This document shows, one piece after another, positions 32,091 through 42,674 of a DNA stretch of 64,000 nt; the stretch's first letter is position 1; each line of letters starts with the position of its first letter. Source of the DNA: Intestinirhabdus alba (GTDB taxonomy: Bacteria > Pseudomonadota > Gammaproteobacteria > Enterobacterales > Enterobacteriaceae); contig NZ_WMJZ01000008.1 of NCBI RefSeq assembly GCF_009711095.1, positions 62,001 to 126,000 on the forward strand, in the 5' to 3' direction. A program made the position numbers and the translations under genes. The notes beneath the pieces are model-generated. The model saw only the letters and a program-made list of their open reading frames with translations, was not told the DNA's origin and did no database searches.

Positions 32091-34180
32091 ATGGTTGCGA
32101 AAACTCGCCTCGCGCTGCTGGTGGGAGTGGTGATGGGCGGCGCGGCGTTCCCGCTGCTGGCTCAGGAAACGACAAAAAACGATACGCTGGTGGTCACCTC
32201 GCAGATGCAGAGCGGGGCCACCAGGCTGGCGACTCCGGATCTGGAAACCCCGCAGTCGGTGTCGATAATCACCCGTCGGCAGTTCGAGGAGCAGGGAGCC
32301 ACCAGCGTGCGCCAGGCCGTCAGCTATACGCCGGGGGTCTACAGCAACCAGATCGGCGCTTCCAACCGCTTTGACTACATCGTGCTGCGCGGCTTTTCCG
32401 ACGGCAGCCTCGACAACGTTTACCTTGACGGCCTGAAGCTGATGGGCGACACCAACTCGCACAGCTCGCTGGTGGTCGATCCGTGGTTTTTAGAGAACAT
32501 TGAGGTGGTGCGCGGCCCGGCCTCGGTGCTCTACGGCCGCTCCTCGCCGGGGGGGATTGTCGCCCTGACTTCGCGCAAACCTGCGTTCGACCCCGGCGGC
32601 GAAGTGAAGCTCACCGCGGGCAGCCATCATCAGCGCGGGGCGGCGTTTGACCTCACCGGCCCGCTGGACGATAACGAGCGGGTGGCGGCGCGCCTGAGCG
32701 GCATGACGCGCTACGCCGACTCGCAGTTCGACACGCTGAAAGAGGAGCGCTATGCCCTGATGCCGAGCCTGACCTGGCGCATCGGCGAGCGGACGCGCCT
32801 CGACCTGATGGCCTACCTGCACCGGGATCCGGAAGGCGGTAGCCACTCCGGCCTGCCCTATGACGGCACCGTCGTTGCGCACGGCGGCGGCAAAATCTCC
32901 AATACTTTCTTTGAGGGCGAGGACGATTACGACAAGTACGATCGCCGGGAAAATATGGTCGGCTATAACGTGGAGCATCTGTTCGACGGCGGCTGGACGC
33001 TGCGCCAGAAGCTGCGCTATCTGCACACCAAAGTGACGCTGAACCAGGTCTACGCGGCGGGCTGGCTGAATGAGACCGAGCTGAACCGCGGCTATTCCGG
33101 CTCTGACGAAAAAATGAACGCCATCACCGTTGATAACCAGCTCGACGGCAGCGTCGACATCGGGGAGGTAAACCACCGCCTGCTGCTGGGCATTGACTAC
33201 CAGGATCGCAGCAACCACACCGCCAGCTACGCCGGTGCGTTTCCGCCCATTGACGCCTTCAACCCGGTTTACGGCGCGCAGCCCATCGCCATCGCTCAGT
33301 ACGCCCGGGAGCAGCACAAGCTGCGCCAGACCGGCTACTACCTGCAGGATCAGATCGCCTGGGAGCGCTGGCGTCTGACCCTTGGCGGGCGCTACGACCA
33401 GGTCAGCATCTCGAACATTGATAAATTCCACGGTTCGCGCAGCGATCTGGACAAAAATAACCTCAGCACCCGCGCGGCGCTGCTGTACCTGTTTGATAAC
33501 GGCGTGGCGCCGTACGTCAGTTACTCCACCGCCTTTACCCCCACCAGCTTTACCGATGAGAATGGCAACGTGCTGGAGCCGATGAAGGGCCGCCAGTGGG
33601 AAGCCGGGGTGAAGTATGAGCCGGAGGGGCTGAACAGTCAGTTCAGCGCCTCGCTGTTCCGCATCAACCAGACCAATATTGCTACCAAAGAGGAGCCGAC
33701 CGATCCCTGGCGGGCGATTGGCGAGATCGAATCGAAAGGGGTGGAGCTGGAGGCCATCAGCCAACTGAGCGATGGTTTACGCCTGCAGGCCGCGTATACC
33801 TACACCGACATTCGCTACCGGAAAAGTAGCCCCCAGGAGCAGGGGCGACGCGCGGTGTACGCCCCGCGTAACCAGGCCAGCGCCTGGCTGAGTTACGACG
33901 TGAAAAGCGGGCCGCTGGCGGGACTGACCCTCGGCTCCGGCGTGCGCTACGTCAACGGCCTCGCCAGCGATCGCCTGAACACCCACACCCTGCCGTCCTA
34001 CACGCTGGTGGATATGCGGTGGGCTACGATCTGGCGAACGTCGGCCTGAAGGGAATCAGCGCGCAGCTCAACGTTAACAACCTTGCCGACAAGCGCTACG
34101 TGGCGGCCTGTAACTCGCTCTCGTACTGCTACTTTGGCGCGGAGCGCAGCGTCGTTGGCAGCCTCTCCTGGGCATTCTGA
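32091..34180 (+). pseudogene. TonB-dependent hydroxamate siderophore receptor, frameshifted (FoxA/FhuA type)
   Basis: About 697 codons if one base is restored. Start ATG at 32091 behind GGAGA; signal peptide to ...AFPLLAQ; TonB box DTLVV; plug domain (TPQSVSIITRRQFEEQ, VEVVRGPASVLYGRSSPGG-type signature spanning the plug end); beta-barrel; last residue Phe. The reading frame breaks near 34018-34022, where one base is missing after the codons for LVDMR, giving a premature stop at 34049. The old frame then resumes in +1 as GYDLANVGLKGISAQLNVNN and ends FGAERSVVGSLSWAF. The CNSLSYCYFGAER end is like FoxA/FhuA ferric-hydroxamate receptors. Loss of the last about 45 residues removes the final strands and should block assembly, unless the shift is a sequencing error. 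Confidence 0.88.
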
Positions 34181-34220
34181 TGGCGAAAACGGCCCGGCCT
34201 GACGTCGGGCCGTCGCACTC

Positions 34221-34664
34221 TCAGGCCGCTTCCCGGCGGCGCAGCAGCGATATCGGCCCCGGCCCGCTGAGGGTGAAGGCGGAGAGCAGCGTAAAGCCCA
34301 GCGCAACCAGCCCCAGCACCAGGCAGGCCCCCTGGAAGCCGATGCTCTCATACATATTGCCGGCGAAGATCGACATAAAGATCATCGCCAGCTGTTTGAA
34401 GAAGCAGAAGCACACCAGATAGATGGTGGCCGAAAAGCGCACCTCAAACATATGCAGGGTTTTGAGGATCACCACCTCCAGCGCCGGGGTGGCGAACGAC
34501 GATCCGACGATGCGCACCGACATAATCGCCCCCGCCAGCAGTCCGGCGTAGCCCAGCACAAAGGCACCGGGACACAGGCCAACGATCTGCGCGCCGTTTT
34601 GCCGGGCGGTAAGCAGGGCCACGGGCAGCGCCACGGTGGGGTTGCGGATCTGGATGATATTCAT
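34221..34664 (-). pseudogene. lacY: lacY relic (C-terminal part of a lactose-permease-type symporter)
   Basis: From about residue 46 the frame is nearly Lac[21 protein letters not shown], then [20 protein letters not shown] and [20 protein letters not shown]. The LacY N-terminal eight or so helices are missing. Within the rest, about 17 residues between the two FEV tripeptides of LacY (HMFEV ... QFEVRFSA) are deleted, as expected from recombination between short direct repeats. The first about 45 residues of the frame do not match LacY. In E. coli lac lies near tau, so this may be the last trace of a local lac locus. It is not functional. Confidence 0.85.
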
Positions 34665-34840
34665 GGCGTTTATTCCCTCTCATTCTGAACAGAGAACGTA
34701 GCCTAAGACAGTTTGCCGCCGCTGAACCTGGGTAAATGGGCATTAAGCGATGATATCGGGCCAATGGCTGGCGACGGGTGCGCAGCTGCCTGGCGACTCC
34801 GGGCCATTTCCCTCTCCCTCCGGGAGAGGGAGCAAGCCCT

Positions 34841-34867
34841 AAAAAAGGCAGCCGGAGCCGCCTTTTT
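34841..34867. terminator. Bidirectional terminator after afuC
   Basis: AAAAAAGGCAGC, CGGA loop, GCCGCCTTTTT: an 11-pair stem with one mismatch-type pair and A/T tracts on both sides. It works for leftward transcription of the afu operon. Confidence 0.75.
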
Positions 34868-34882
34868 GCTTTCACCTTGCCC

Positions 34883-35944
34883 TTATGCTTCTGCCTGGGC
34901 TAACGGAAACATACCGTACGGGTGGATCTCAAGATAATAGCGCTCGCCGGCGTTGGGCTGCAGCCGGGTGGCGTTAACCTGCACCAGCAGCGGCTGGCCG
35001 TGCCACGTCACCGTCACCTCATACTGCGGCCCCATATAGGCCACGTGCTCAATGACGCAGCGCTGGCTCTCCTCGCCGCGATCGCTCAGCGTAATCGCCT
35101 CCGGACGCACGCCGACGGTGCCGGTGCCGTCGACGGCAAAGTGCGCCGGGCGCGGCAGGCGGTAGCCGTGGATGTCGACATACGCCTCGCTAAAGGTGGC
35201 CGGCAACAGATTGGCGTCCCCCATAAAGCTCGCCATAAAGCGCGACGCCGGCAGGCGGTAGAGATCCTGCGGCGAGCCGATCTGCATAATATGCCCCTTA
35301 TTCATCACCAGCACGGTGTCAGAGACCGCGAAGGCCTCGCTCTGATCGTGGGTCACGTACAGCGAGGTGATCGTAAACTGCTTTTGCAGCTCCCGGATCT
35401 TATCGCGCATACTGCGCCTGAGGTTGGCGTCGAGGTTGCTCAGCGGCTCATCAAATAACAGCACCTTCGGCTTGAGGATCAGGGCGCGGGCCAGGGCCAC
35501 GCGCTGCTGCTGGCCGCCGGAGATCTGATCGACATAACGCTCTTCGAATCCCTCCAGATCGACCATCGCCAGCGCCTCTTTCACCCGCGCTTTCACCTCG
35601 CCGCGCGGCACCCCGAGCATCTTCAGGCCGTAGCCGACGTTATCGCCCAGCGACATATGCGGAAACAGGGCGTAGGACTGAAACACCATACAGATATCGC
35701 GCTGCTGAATAGAACGATGAGTAACATCTTCACCGTCAATAAATATCTGCCCCTCGCTCGGTTTTTCCAGCCCGGCCACCAGCCGCAGGATGGTGGTCTT
35801 GCCGCAGCCGGAGGGGCCGAGCAGCGTTACCATCTGCCCCTGGGGAATTGTAAGGTTAATGCCGTCGATAACGGTGTTGCTGGCGAATCGCTTACTGACG
35901 TTGCGCAGCTCAACAAAATTTTTCTGACTCATAGTGCGCTCCAT
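34883..35944 (-). CDS. afuC: AfuC: ATP-binding subunit of a sugar-phosphate ABC transporter
   Basis: 353 residues, an ABC ATPase with Walker A (GPSGCGKTT), Q-loop (VFQSYALFP), signature ([15 protein letters not shown]), Walker B ([11 protein letters not shown]), switch histidine (THDQSEA) and a C-terminal TOBE-like domain. It is annotated in many genomes as ferric-iron FbpC, but the AfuABC system of Actinobacillus and enteric pathogens was shown to import hexose phosphates. The start overlaps the afuB stop (TAATG); an alternative ATG lies five codons in. The adjacent Uhp-type sensor genes support sugar phosphate over iron. Confidence 0.9.
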   Translation of the reverse strand: MERTMSQKNFVELRNVSKRFASNTVIDGINLTIPQGQMVTLLGPSGCGKTTILRLVAGLEKPSEGQIFIDGEDVTHRSIQQRDICMVFQSYALFPHMSLGDNVGYGLKMLGVPRGEVKARVKEALAMVDLEGFEERYVDQISGGQQQRVALARALILKPKVLLFDEPLSNLDANLRRSMRDKIRELQKQFTITSLYVTHDQSEAFAVSDTVLVMNKGHIMQIGSPQDLYRLPASRFMASFMGDANLLPATFSEAYVDIHGYRLPRPAHFAVDGTGTVGVRPEAITLSDRGEESQRCVIEHVAYMGPQYEVTVTWHGQPLLVQVNATRLQPNAGERYYLEIHPYGMFPLAQAEA

Positions 35945-38022
35945 TACGCCTGGTTTTTGGCCTTTGAACGGGACGTTCGCGCTTCCCCGATCAGCCAGTC
36001 AAAGAGGAAAATAATCGCCAGCATGACCACGATCAGGATCGAGCCGTAGGCGATCGCCACCCCATATTCTCCATCCTCCACCCGGTTGAGGATCCAGGCC
36101 GTCGCCACCCGGGTATCCGGCGTTACAAGGAACACGATGGCGCTGACGGTGGTAATGGCGCGGACGAAGCTGTAGATCAGCGCCGACAGAATCGCCGGAC
36201 GCAGCAGCGGCAGCAGAATATGGGTGATGGTGCGCAGAGAGCCTGCGCGCAGGCTGAGCGAGGCCTCGTCCAGCGATTTATCGATCTGCCCTAAGCCCGC
36301 GATCCCGGCGCGAATACCCACCGGCACGTTGCGCATCACCATCGAGATAATCACGATGGCCGCGGTGCCGGTGAGATACACCGGGGCACCGTTAAAGGCG
36401 AGAATATAGGAGACGCCCGCCACGGTGCCCGGCACCGCGAAGCACAGCATCGTGGTGAACTCGATGGCCTTTTTGCCGGTAAACTGCTGGCGGACCACTA
36501 CCCAGGCGATCAGCAGGCCGAAAGCGGCGGTGATCGGCGCGGCGATCCCGGCGTAGAGCAGGGTGTCGAGCAGGGAGGGCCACGCGCCGTCGCTCATCCC
36601 CTGGCCGAACAGCTTGATAAAGTTATCCAGCGTCAGGGTGTAGTCCACGCCCCAGTTGACGGTGAAGCTGCCGTAGAAAATGCTGCCGTAGAGCAGGGCG
36701 TTGAAGGCGATCCAGATAACCAGCAGGGCGAGCACGCACCACACCAGGGCCACCGGCAGCGGCTGCACGTCGCCCCGGTAGGATTTCCCTGAGACGGTGA
36801 CGTAGGAGCGTTTGCCGATCCACAGATACTGGATGCAGAACACCAGCAGCGAGAACAGCAGCAGGAAGACGCCGAGGGTGCTGGCGGCCTGATAGTCGAG
36901 CTGCGAGCCGGTGATGTAGAAGTAGATCTGCGTCGCCAGCACGTCGAAGCTGCCGCCGAGCACCAGCGGGTTGCTGAAGTCGGCCAGCGACTGTACCACC
37001 ACGATCAGAAAGGCGTTGGCCAGCGCCGGCTTCAGCAGCGGCACAAACACCCCGTTGAAGGTCTGCCAGCGGCTGGCGCGCAGGGTGTAGGAGGCCTCCT
37101 CCAGCGAGGGATGAATGGTTTTAATCGCCCCGTCGAGGATCATAAAGGCCATCGGGGTGAACGCCAGCACCTGCGCCAGCCAGATGCCGGTGAAGCCGTA
37201 CAGCCAGCTGGTATTGGTCAGCCCGAACCACGTCACCATCAGCTCGGTGAGATAGCCGGAGCGCCCCATCATCAGCGTGACGCCCAGGCCCACGACGAAC
37301 GGCGGGGTGACGATGGGCAGAATCGAGAAGACGCGGCCGATAACCGCGCCGCGCCGGGCGATGCGGGTGGTATAGATCGCCAGCACCAGCCCGAAGAAGG
37401 TGCAGCCGACGCCCACCGCGATCGACAGGGCGATGGAGTTGAGGATCACCTGGATGATATGCGCCTGTGACAGCACCGTCATAAAGGCCAGCGGGGCGAA
37501 TCCCCCCGCCTCGTCGGTGAACATCGGGATGAAAATGGCGACGCTCGGCCAGACGATAAACACGCCGATCAGCGCCACGATGGCCACCAGCGAGCCGATA
37601 ACGAAGCGGTCGCCGCCCAGCCAGTCAAGACGGGTCAGGGCGAGGGTCATCACGGCCCCCAGCGCGACAAACTGCACGACCGTGGCGTAGCCTAAGCCGC
37701 GGCCCTCCAGCGTCGCGCTGACCACGATAACGGCCATGCACAATAGCGCCCAGCCCGCGTCGAGGTAGTGGCGGCCGCGCCGCTCCCGCCCTTGAGGGCG
37801 GCGCGGGCGGATCAGCAGCAGGCCAGGCAGCAGATACCACAGCCAGCTGAGGTTGGGCCTGGACCAGCCGTAGGCGTCGAGGATCTCATCGCCGGTGGAC
37901 TCCAGCAGGCCGTAGTCGAGGCTCCAGCTCGGCAGCAGGGCGAAGGCCAGCCAGCCGAGAAAAACCCAAAAAAATATCGCATCCCGCTTGTTTACGGGAC
38001 GCTGTGCGCGCGTCTGTGACAT
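35944..38022 (-). CDS. afuB: AfuB: fused permease subunit of a sugar-phosphate ABC transporter
   Basis: 692 residues with two BPD-type transmembrane halves in one chain; each carries an EAA loop (about residues 310-330, [20 protein letters not shown]; and about 580-600, [20 protein letters not shown]). The C-terminal end is basic. It would form the whole membrane channel for AfuA/AfuC. It lies 64 bp after afuA and overlaps afuC by one base. Length and fusion match AfuB/FbpB-type permeases. Confidence 0.9.
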   Translation of the reverse strand: MSQTRAQRPVNKRDAIFFWVFLGWLAFALLPSWSLDYGLLESTGDEILDAYGWSRPNLSWLWYLLPGLLLIRPRRPQGRERRGRHYLDAGWALLCMAVIVVSATLEGRGLGYATVVQFVALGAVMTLALTRLDWLGGDRFVIGSLVAIVALIGVFIVWPSVAIFIPMFTDEAGGFAPLAFMTVLSQAHIIQVILNSIALSIAVGVGCTFFGLVLAIYTTRIARRGAVIGRVFSILPIVTPPFVVGLGVTLMMGRSGYLTELMVTWFGLTNTSWLYGFTGIWLAQVLAFTPMAFMILDGAIKTIHPSLEEASYTLRASRWQTFNGVFVPLLKPALANAFLIVVVQSLADFSNPLVLGGSFDVLATQIYFYITGSQLDYQAASTLGVFLLLFSLLVFCIQYLWIGKRSYVTVSGKSYRGDVQPLPVALVWCVLALLVIWIAFNALLYGSIFYGSFTVNWGVDYTLTLDNFIKLFGQGMSDGAWPSLLDTLLYAGIAAPITAAFGLLIAWVVVRQQFTGKKAIEFTTMLCFAVPGTVAGVSYILAFNGAPVYLTGTAAIVIISMVMRNVPVGIRAGIAGLGQIDKSLDEASLSLRAGSLRTITHILLPLLRPAILSALIYSFVRAITTVSAIVFLVTPDTRVATAWILNRVEDGEYGVAIAYGSILIVVMLAIIFLFDWLIGEARTSRSKAKNQA

Positions 38023-38086
38023 AGGTTTTCCGCTGTGTAATCGTGGCCCGGCGGGCAGCGCCGGGCGTTAAACGTCAAGTGCGGGC

Positions 38087-39118
38087 TTATTTGCCCATCT
38101 TCACTTCGCTGACCCACCTGTTGATCAGCTGCTTGCGAACTTCGGTCGACCCATATTTATCCATGTCGTAATCGATAAGCTTCAGGTCGTCGAGCTTCAG
38201 CGAGTTCGGCGAGGTTTCGGCGGTGGTGTTGGTTGGGATCTGGTACGACTTGCCTCTCTTCCAGGCCAGCTCCTGGGCCTCTTTCGACAGCGCCCAGTCG
38301 ACGAACAGCCTGGCGTTATCAGCATTGCGCGCTCCCTTCAGAATGCTGATCCCGCCGATCTCATAGCCGGTGCCTTCGCAGGGGGCGATCAGCTCCAGCG
38401 GTGCGCCCTGCTCCTTTTCCAGCGAGTAGTCGTGCAGAAAGCCGATGCCGATGGCCGTTTCGCCGCGCGCGGCGTTGCGCGCCGGGGCGATGCCGGATTT
38501 GGTGTATTGTGAGACGTTGGCGTTGAGCTGTTTCAGGTAGTCAAAAGCCTTTTCGTCGCCCCACAGCTGGGCGAAGGTCGCCAGCGCGGTGTAGGCGGTG
38601 CCGGAGCTTTGCGGATCGGCGATCTGGATTTCGCCCTTATAGTCGGCTTTGGTCAGATCCTGCCAGCAGCGGGGAACCGGCAGATTTTTCTCTTTCAGGC
38701 GCTGGGTGTTAACGCCAAAGCCCAGAATGCCGACGTAGACGCCGGAGGTCAGGTTGCCCTTCACCCTGGCCGGATCGCGGAATTTTTCCATCACCTGAGC
38801 AAGGTTCGGCGACTGATACGGCTGCAGCAGGCCCATTTCTCCGGCCTGGGACTGCGGATCGAGGGTGCCGCCGTACCAGACGTCGGCCTGCGGGTTTTTC
38901 TTCTCGGCGTCCACCTTCGCCAGGGTGCTGCCGGAGCCGTTGCGGATAAAGGTGGTTTTCACGGCGTATTTTTCGCCGAAGGCTTTGGTTTCCGCTTCGC
39001 ACATTTCGTTGGTGGCGCTGCAGTACACCACCAGCCGGCCTTTGGCCTGCGCCGCGCTGGTTAAGGCCGCCAGCGCCAGGGCGGAGGCGAGCAGAGTCGA
39101 GGTGAAGGTCATTTTCAT
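38087..39118 (-). CDS. afuA: AfuA: periplasmic sugar-phosphate-binding protein
   Basis: 343 residues with a clear Sec signal (LASALALAALTSAAQAKG) and a type II periplasmic binding fold (RLVVYCSATNEMCEAETKAF, QADVWYGGTLDPQSQAGEMG, WALSKEAQELAWKRG). It is classed by similarity with FbpA-like iron-binding proteins, yet its group (AfuA) binds glucose-6-phosphate and related hexose phosphates. It delivers ligand to AfuB/AfuC. The start overlaps the stop of the UhpC-like gene (TAATG), so receptor and binding protein are translationally coupled. Confidence 0.9.
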   Translation of the reverse strand: MKMTFTSTLLASALALAALTSAAQAKGRLVVYCSATNEMCEAETKAFGEKYAVKTTFIRNGSGSTLAKVDAEKKNPQADVWYGGTLDPQSQAGEMGLLQPYQSPNLAQVMEKFRDPARVKGNLTSGVYVGILGFGVNTQRLKEKNLPVPRCWQDLTKADYKGEIQIADPQSSGTAYTALATFAQLWGDEKAFDYLKQLNANVSQYTKSGIAPARNAARGETAIGIGFLHDYSLEKEQGAPLELIAPCEGTGYEIGGISILKGARNADNARLFVDWALSKEAQELAWKRGKSYQIPTNTTAETSPNSLKLDDLKLIDYDMDKYGSTEVRKQLINRWVSEVKMGK

Positions 39119-40419
39119 TATTTTATCCTTGGTCTGTGAAGAGAGGTGACGCCCGCCATCAGCAGCGGCATCAGCAGTAAAACCATCAGGGCCCCGGCCA
39201 TCGCCAGCAGGCTGAACATTCCCGACCAGCCGTAGCGTTCAATCACCTGCGACAGCGGCCAGCCCGCCAGCGCGGCCCCCAGGTAGGCGAACAGGCCGAG
39301 AAAGCCGGTGATCGAGCCGGCCGCCGCCTTATGCCCGCACTCCACCGCGGCGAGGCCAATCAGCATCTGCGGGCCGAAGACAAAAAAGCCGACGGTGAAG
39401 AAGCAGGCCGCCAGCAGCGCATCGTGATGCATCGGTGCCAGCCACAGCGCGGCGACGGAGACCATCAGCCCCAGCGTAAACAGCAAAATCATTGGTGCCC
39501 GCTGGCCGCTGAACAGCAGATCGGAACCCCATCCGGCGAACAGCGCCCCGAGCAGGCCGCCCGCTTCAAACAGCATCACCGCGGCGTTGGCGCTGAGCAG
39601 GTTGACGCCGCGGCTTTCGGTGAGCCAGAGGTTGCCCCAGTCGTTGAGCGCGATGCGGATCAGATAAACCAGCACATATGAGACGCCCAGCAGCCAGATG
39701 GTCGGGTTTTTCAACATCGTGACGCGCAGCATCCGCCACAGCCCCATCGGCGGGCTAAGCTGCTCCTGGCGCAGTTCCAGCGGGTCCTTGCGCCAGTCGC
39801 CCACCGAAGGCAGCCCCTCCTCTCTGGGCGTGCCCTTCAGCTGTAGCATCAGCCACGTCCCCGTCGCCATGCCGATGACGCCGGGGAACAGCATCGCCGC
39901 CTGCCAGCCCCAGCGCAGGGTGGCAAAGGCGCTGATAAGCGGGATAATTGCCCCGCCGATGTTGATCGACATATTCCAGCAGCCCCACCAGAAGCCGCGC
40001 TCGTTGCGCGAATACCAGTGGGTCAGCAGCCGGGCGCAGGGCGGCCATCCCCAGCCCTGAAAAAAGCCGTTCAGCGTCCAGACGATCAGCAGCAGCGTCA
40101 GGGATTCGCCGAAGGCGAACGCCACGTTCAGCGCGCCGGTGGCGAACAGGCCAACTCCCATAAAGCCGCGCTGCCCGTGGCCGTCATGCCATAGCCCGGC
40201 GGTAAATTTTGACAGGCCGTAGGCCAGGTAAAACAGCGATCCCAGCAGGCCGATAGCGCCCTTATCCAGCCCCAGATCCGTTTGCAGGGCGGGGAGCACG
40301 TAGTTAACGCTTTTGCGCGTCAGATAAAAGGCCGCGTAGCCGATGACCATGCACAGCAGCAGCCGCAGGCGCAGCGTCCGGTAGCGTCGATCGATATCTT
40401 TTGTTGAGCGTGAGGGCAT
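39118..40419 (-). CDS. uhpC: UhpC-like membrane sugar-phosphate receptor/transporter
   Basis: 433 residues, 12 membrane helices, major facilitator of the organophosphate:phosphate antiporter family. Recognisable segments are YAAFYLTRKSVNYVLPALQ, the FFQGWGWPPCARLLTHWYS signature and SINIGGAIIPL. UhpC senses external glucose-6-phosphate and signals to UhpB; the transporter UhpT is very similar, so a transport role is possible. Position between uhpB and afuA and the absence of another MFS gene favour UhpC. Confidence 0.85.
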   Translation of the reverse strand: MPSRSTKDIDRRYRTLRLRLLLCMVIGYAAFYLTRKSVNYVLPALQTDLGLDKGAIGLLGSLFYLAYGLSKFTAGLWHDGHGQRGFMGVGLFATGALNVAFAFGESLTLLLIVWTLNGFFQGWGWPPCARLLTHWYSRNERGFWWGCWNMSINIGGAIIPLISAFATLRWGWQAAMLFPGVIGMATGTWLMLQLKGTPREEGLPSVGDWRKDPLELRQEQLSPPMGLWRMLRVTMLKNPTIWLLGVSYVLVYLIRIALNDWGNLWLTESRGVNLLSANAAVMLFEAGGLLGALFAGWGSDLLFSGQRAPMILLFTLGLMVSVAALWLAPMHHDALLAACFFTVGFFVFGPQMLIGLAAVECGHKAAAGSITGFLGLFAYLGAALAGWPLSQVIERYGWSGMFSLLAMAGALMVLLLMPLLMAGVTSLHRPRIK

Positions 40420-40503
40420 GGCGGTCTCCGTTTTGCCGACTATAAAAAAGTCAGGCGCAAAGGAGATGAGAGAAAGTCGGCGATGGCTAAGATTTTTTCC
40501 TGG

Positions 40504-42045
40504 TTACTGGCGGGCCTGATGTAAATTTGTGGGCAGGTTAACAGTTACCCGCGTGCCGGAGCGGGCGTCGAGGCGCAGCTCGCCGCCGAGGGCGCTGGCC
40601 CGCTCGCGCATCCCCTGGATGCCAAGGCCGGGGCACGTTTCCGGGCCGAACCCCACGCCGTTATCCTCCACCTCAAGACAGAGCACCTCGTCCTGCTGGC
40701 GCAGCGAGACCCGCACTTCGCTGGCCCGGGCGTGTTTACAGACGTTATTAAGCAGCTCCTGCAGCAGCCGGTAGAGGGTGAAGCGCAGCGTTTCGCTTTG
40801 GGGCGTGGCCGCCAGCCGGTAGTCAAAGCGGCAGCGGATGCCGCGCTCGGCAAAGGCGAACTCGTTAAGCAGATGGTGTAGCGCCTCTTTAAAGGAGAGT
40901 TCGTCAAGGGCCGGCGGGCGCAGCTGGCGCAGCAGCTGACGGGTGGAGAGATGAATGCGCCGGGAGAGATCGGCGATCTGCGCGGCGGCGGCCTGCACCT
41001 GCTGCGGCTCGTTCACCCGGCTCACCAGCTGGGACTGGATCTGGATGGCGGTGATATTCTGGCCGATTTCGTCGTGCAGCTCGCGCGCCAGGCGTTTGCG
41101 GGTATCCTCTTCGCTGTGGATCAGCTTTTCGGCCAGCGCCCGCCGCGCCGCCAGCTCGGTCTCCAGCCGCTGGCGATAGTGGTGCAGGTTGCGCGCCAGG
41201 TGCTGCTGGCGGCTGATGGCGATCCCCAGCCCGACGCCGAGCAGCGCCTGGGTGGCGAGAAAAATTTCCAGCTCCACCAGGTTACTGAATCCGATGCCCA
41301 CCTGGCGAGCGATAGCGATGGTTATGCTGCCGAGCAGGCCGGAGAGCACGCCGCCCTGCCAGCCGAACTTCCACGCCATCACCACGTTGGGCAGAAAGAC
41401 CACGATCAGCAGCAGGCGCTCGATCTCCGGCGACAGCACCATCTGGGTGGCGATGCCGATGATAAAAAACAGGCTGCACCAGACGATCAGCGAGCTGCGC
41501 AGCGGCGGGGCGGGCATATCCAGCCCCAGCAGATGCTCGCGGTGCTGCTGGCGAAGGAAGGCAAAGATCAAATAAACGAACGGGGTCAGCAGCACGCCGC
41601 CGGTAAAAGAGGCCAGTCCGGGCAGGATCGTCGGGGCCGCCGTAAAGGGCGACAGCAGGGCGGTATTAAGCAGCGAGGCGGCGGTCACCGCCGCCAGCAG
41701 CAGGCTCAGCCGCTGCCAGTAGAGTGGAAAACGGTGCCAGAAGCGCTGGGCGAGGGCGGCGGGAAGCAGGCTAATCAGCGGTGCGGCCAGCGGCGCGTAG
41801 TCGTCGAGCAGCCCTTCGCCGTGCAGCCAGAGCAGGATCGCCGTCGGCGTCAGCGCCAGGGCGGGCCAGTAGCGGCGCGGGAGCAGGATCAGCAGCGCCA
41901 GACAGACGCCGTGGGGCAGGAACAGCGCCGCCTGCAGACCGCTGTGGGTCAGGTGAAAGCCGAGGGTCCACAGCATCAGCCAGCCGCATCCCCAGGCCAG
42001 TACGATAAACAGCGAAACCGCCGCCCGGCGAAGCGTGCCCGACAT
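40504..42045 (-). CDS. uhpB: UhpB-like sensor histidine kinase
   Basis: 513 residues. The N-terminal about 280 hold eight or so membrane helices (MASE1-like). A short coiled coil follows, then a HisKA_3 dimerisation region with the phospho-accepting histidine in LARELHDEIGQNITAIQIQ, and a C-terminal HATPase domain (LQELLNNVCKHA, VEDNGVGFG, GIQGMRERASALGG). It phosphorylates the NarL-type regulator encoded just upstream, whose stop overlaps its ATG (TAATG). Confidence 0.9.
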   Translation of the reverse strand: MSGTLRRAAVSLFIVLAWGCGWLMLWTLGFHLTHSGLQAALFLPHGVCLALLILLPRRYWPALALTPTAILLWLHGEGLLDDYAPLAAPLISLLPAALAQRFWHRFPLYWQRLSLLLAAVTAASLLNTALLSPFTAAPTILPGLASFTGGVLLTPFVYLIFAFLRQQHREHLLGLDMPAPPLRSSLIVWCSLFFIIGIATQMVLSPEIERLLLIVVFLPNVVMAWKFGWQGGVLSGLLGSITIAIARQVGIGFSNLVELEIFLATQALLGVGLGIAISRQQHLARNLHHYRQRLETELAARRALAEKLIHSEEDTRKRLARELHDEIGQNITAIQIQSQLVSRVNEPQQVQAAAAQIADLSRRIHLSTRQLLRQLRPPALDELSFKEALHHLLNEFAFAERGIRCRFDYRLAATPQSETLRFTLYRLLQELLNNVCKHARASEVRVSLRQQDEVLCLEVEDNGVGFGPETCPGLGIQGMRERASALGGELRLDARSGTRVTVNLPTNLHQARQ

Positions 42046-42674
42046 TAGTGGCTCGCCAACAGCTGATGCTCGAGGGCGAAGTGGACCAGCTCAATGGCGT
42101 TGTGGCACTGCAGCTTGTCCAGCACGTTGGCGCGATGCACGTGCACCGTTTTATGGCTGAGATCGAGCCGGAAGGCGATCTCCTTCACGCTCTCTCCTTT
42201 AACCAGCAGCGCAAAGACCTCGCGCTCGCGCGGGGTCAGGGCCGCCAGCGCCCTGGGCGGCTGTTCGCCGCCGCGCAGGGCCCGCAGCGCGTCGGCGCAC
42301 AGATAGTGCCCGCCCATGCCGACGGCGCGCACCGCCCGTACCAGCTCCTCCGGCCCGCAGCGCTTAGTCAGATAGCCGCTGGCCCCGGCGTCGAGGGCGC
42401 TTTGCACAAAGCTTGGCGCGTCGTAAATGCTGAGGATAATGGCGCGAAAGCCCGGCTTCTGCGCGCGCAGCCGCTTCAGCAGGCTCAGCCCGTTTTCGTC
42501 CGGCATGGCGATATCCATCACCGCGACGTCTATCGCATTGCGCAGCAGGGCGGGCCAGGCCTCCGCCGCGCAGCCGTACTGACCTGCCACCTCCAGCTCC
42601 TCCTCAAGGCTCAGCAGCTGCGCAAAACCGGAGCGGACAACCACATGGTCATCGATCAGCGCCACTCGAATCAT
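42045..42674 (-). CDS. uhpA: UhpA-like NarL/FixJ response regulator
   Basis: 209 residues: receiver domain (IRVALIDDHVVVRSGFAQLL, phospho-acceptor Asp in VAVMDIAMPDENG, Lys in YLTKRCGPEELV) and a LuxR-type helix-turn-helix (LTPREREVFALLVKGESVKE, IAFRLDLSHKTVHVHRANVL). The ATG at 42674 is chosen because AGGAGAGG lies just before it and homology begins there; the frame stays open to 42941 without a recognisable extension. It is first in the uhpABC-afuABC set and probably activates the promoter of these genes. Confidence 0.9.
   Translation of the reverse strand: MIRVALIDDHVVVRSGFAQLLSLEEELEVAGQYGCAAEAWPALLRNAIDVAVMDIAMPDENGLSLLKRLRAQKPGFRAIILSIYDAPSFVQSALDAGASGYLTKRCGPEELVRAVRAVGMGGHYLCADALRALRGGEQPPRALAALTPREREVFALLVKGESVKEIAFRLDLSHKTVHVHRANVLDKLQCHNAIELVHFALEHQLLASH

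Noticed and set aside
34010..34049. Programmed frameshifting in the siderophore receptor
   Set aside because: There is no slippery heptamer or following structure I can point to; mutation or sequencing error is simpler.
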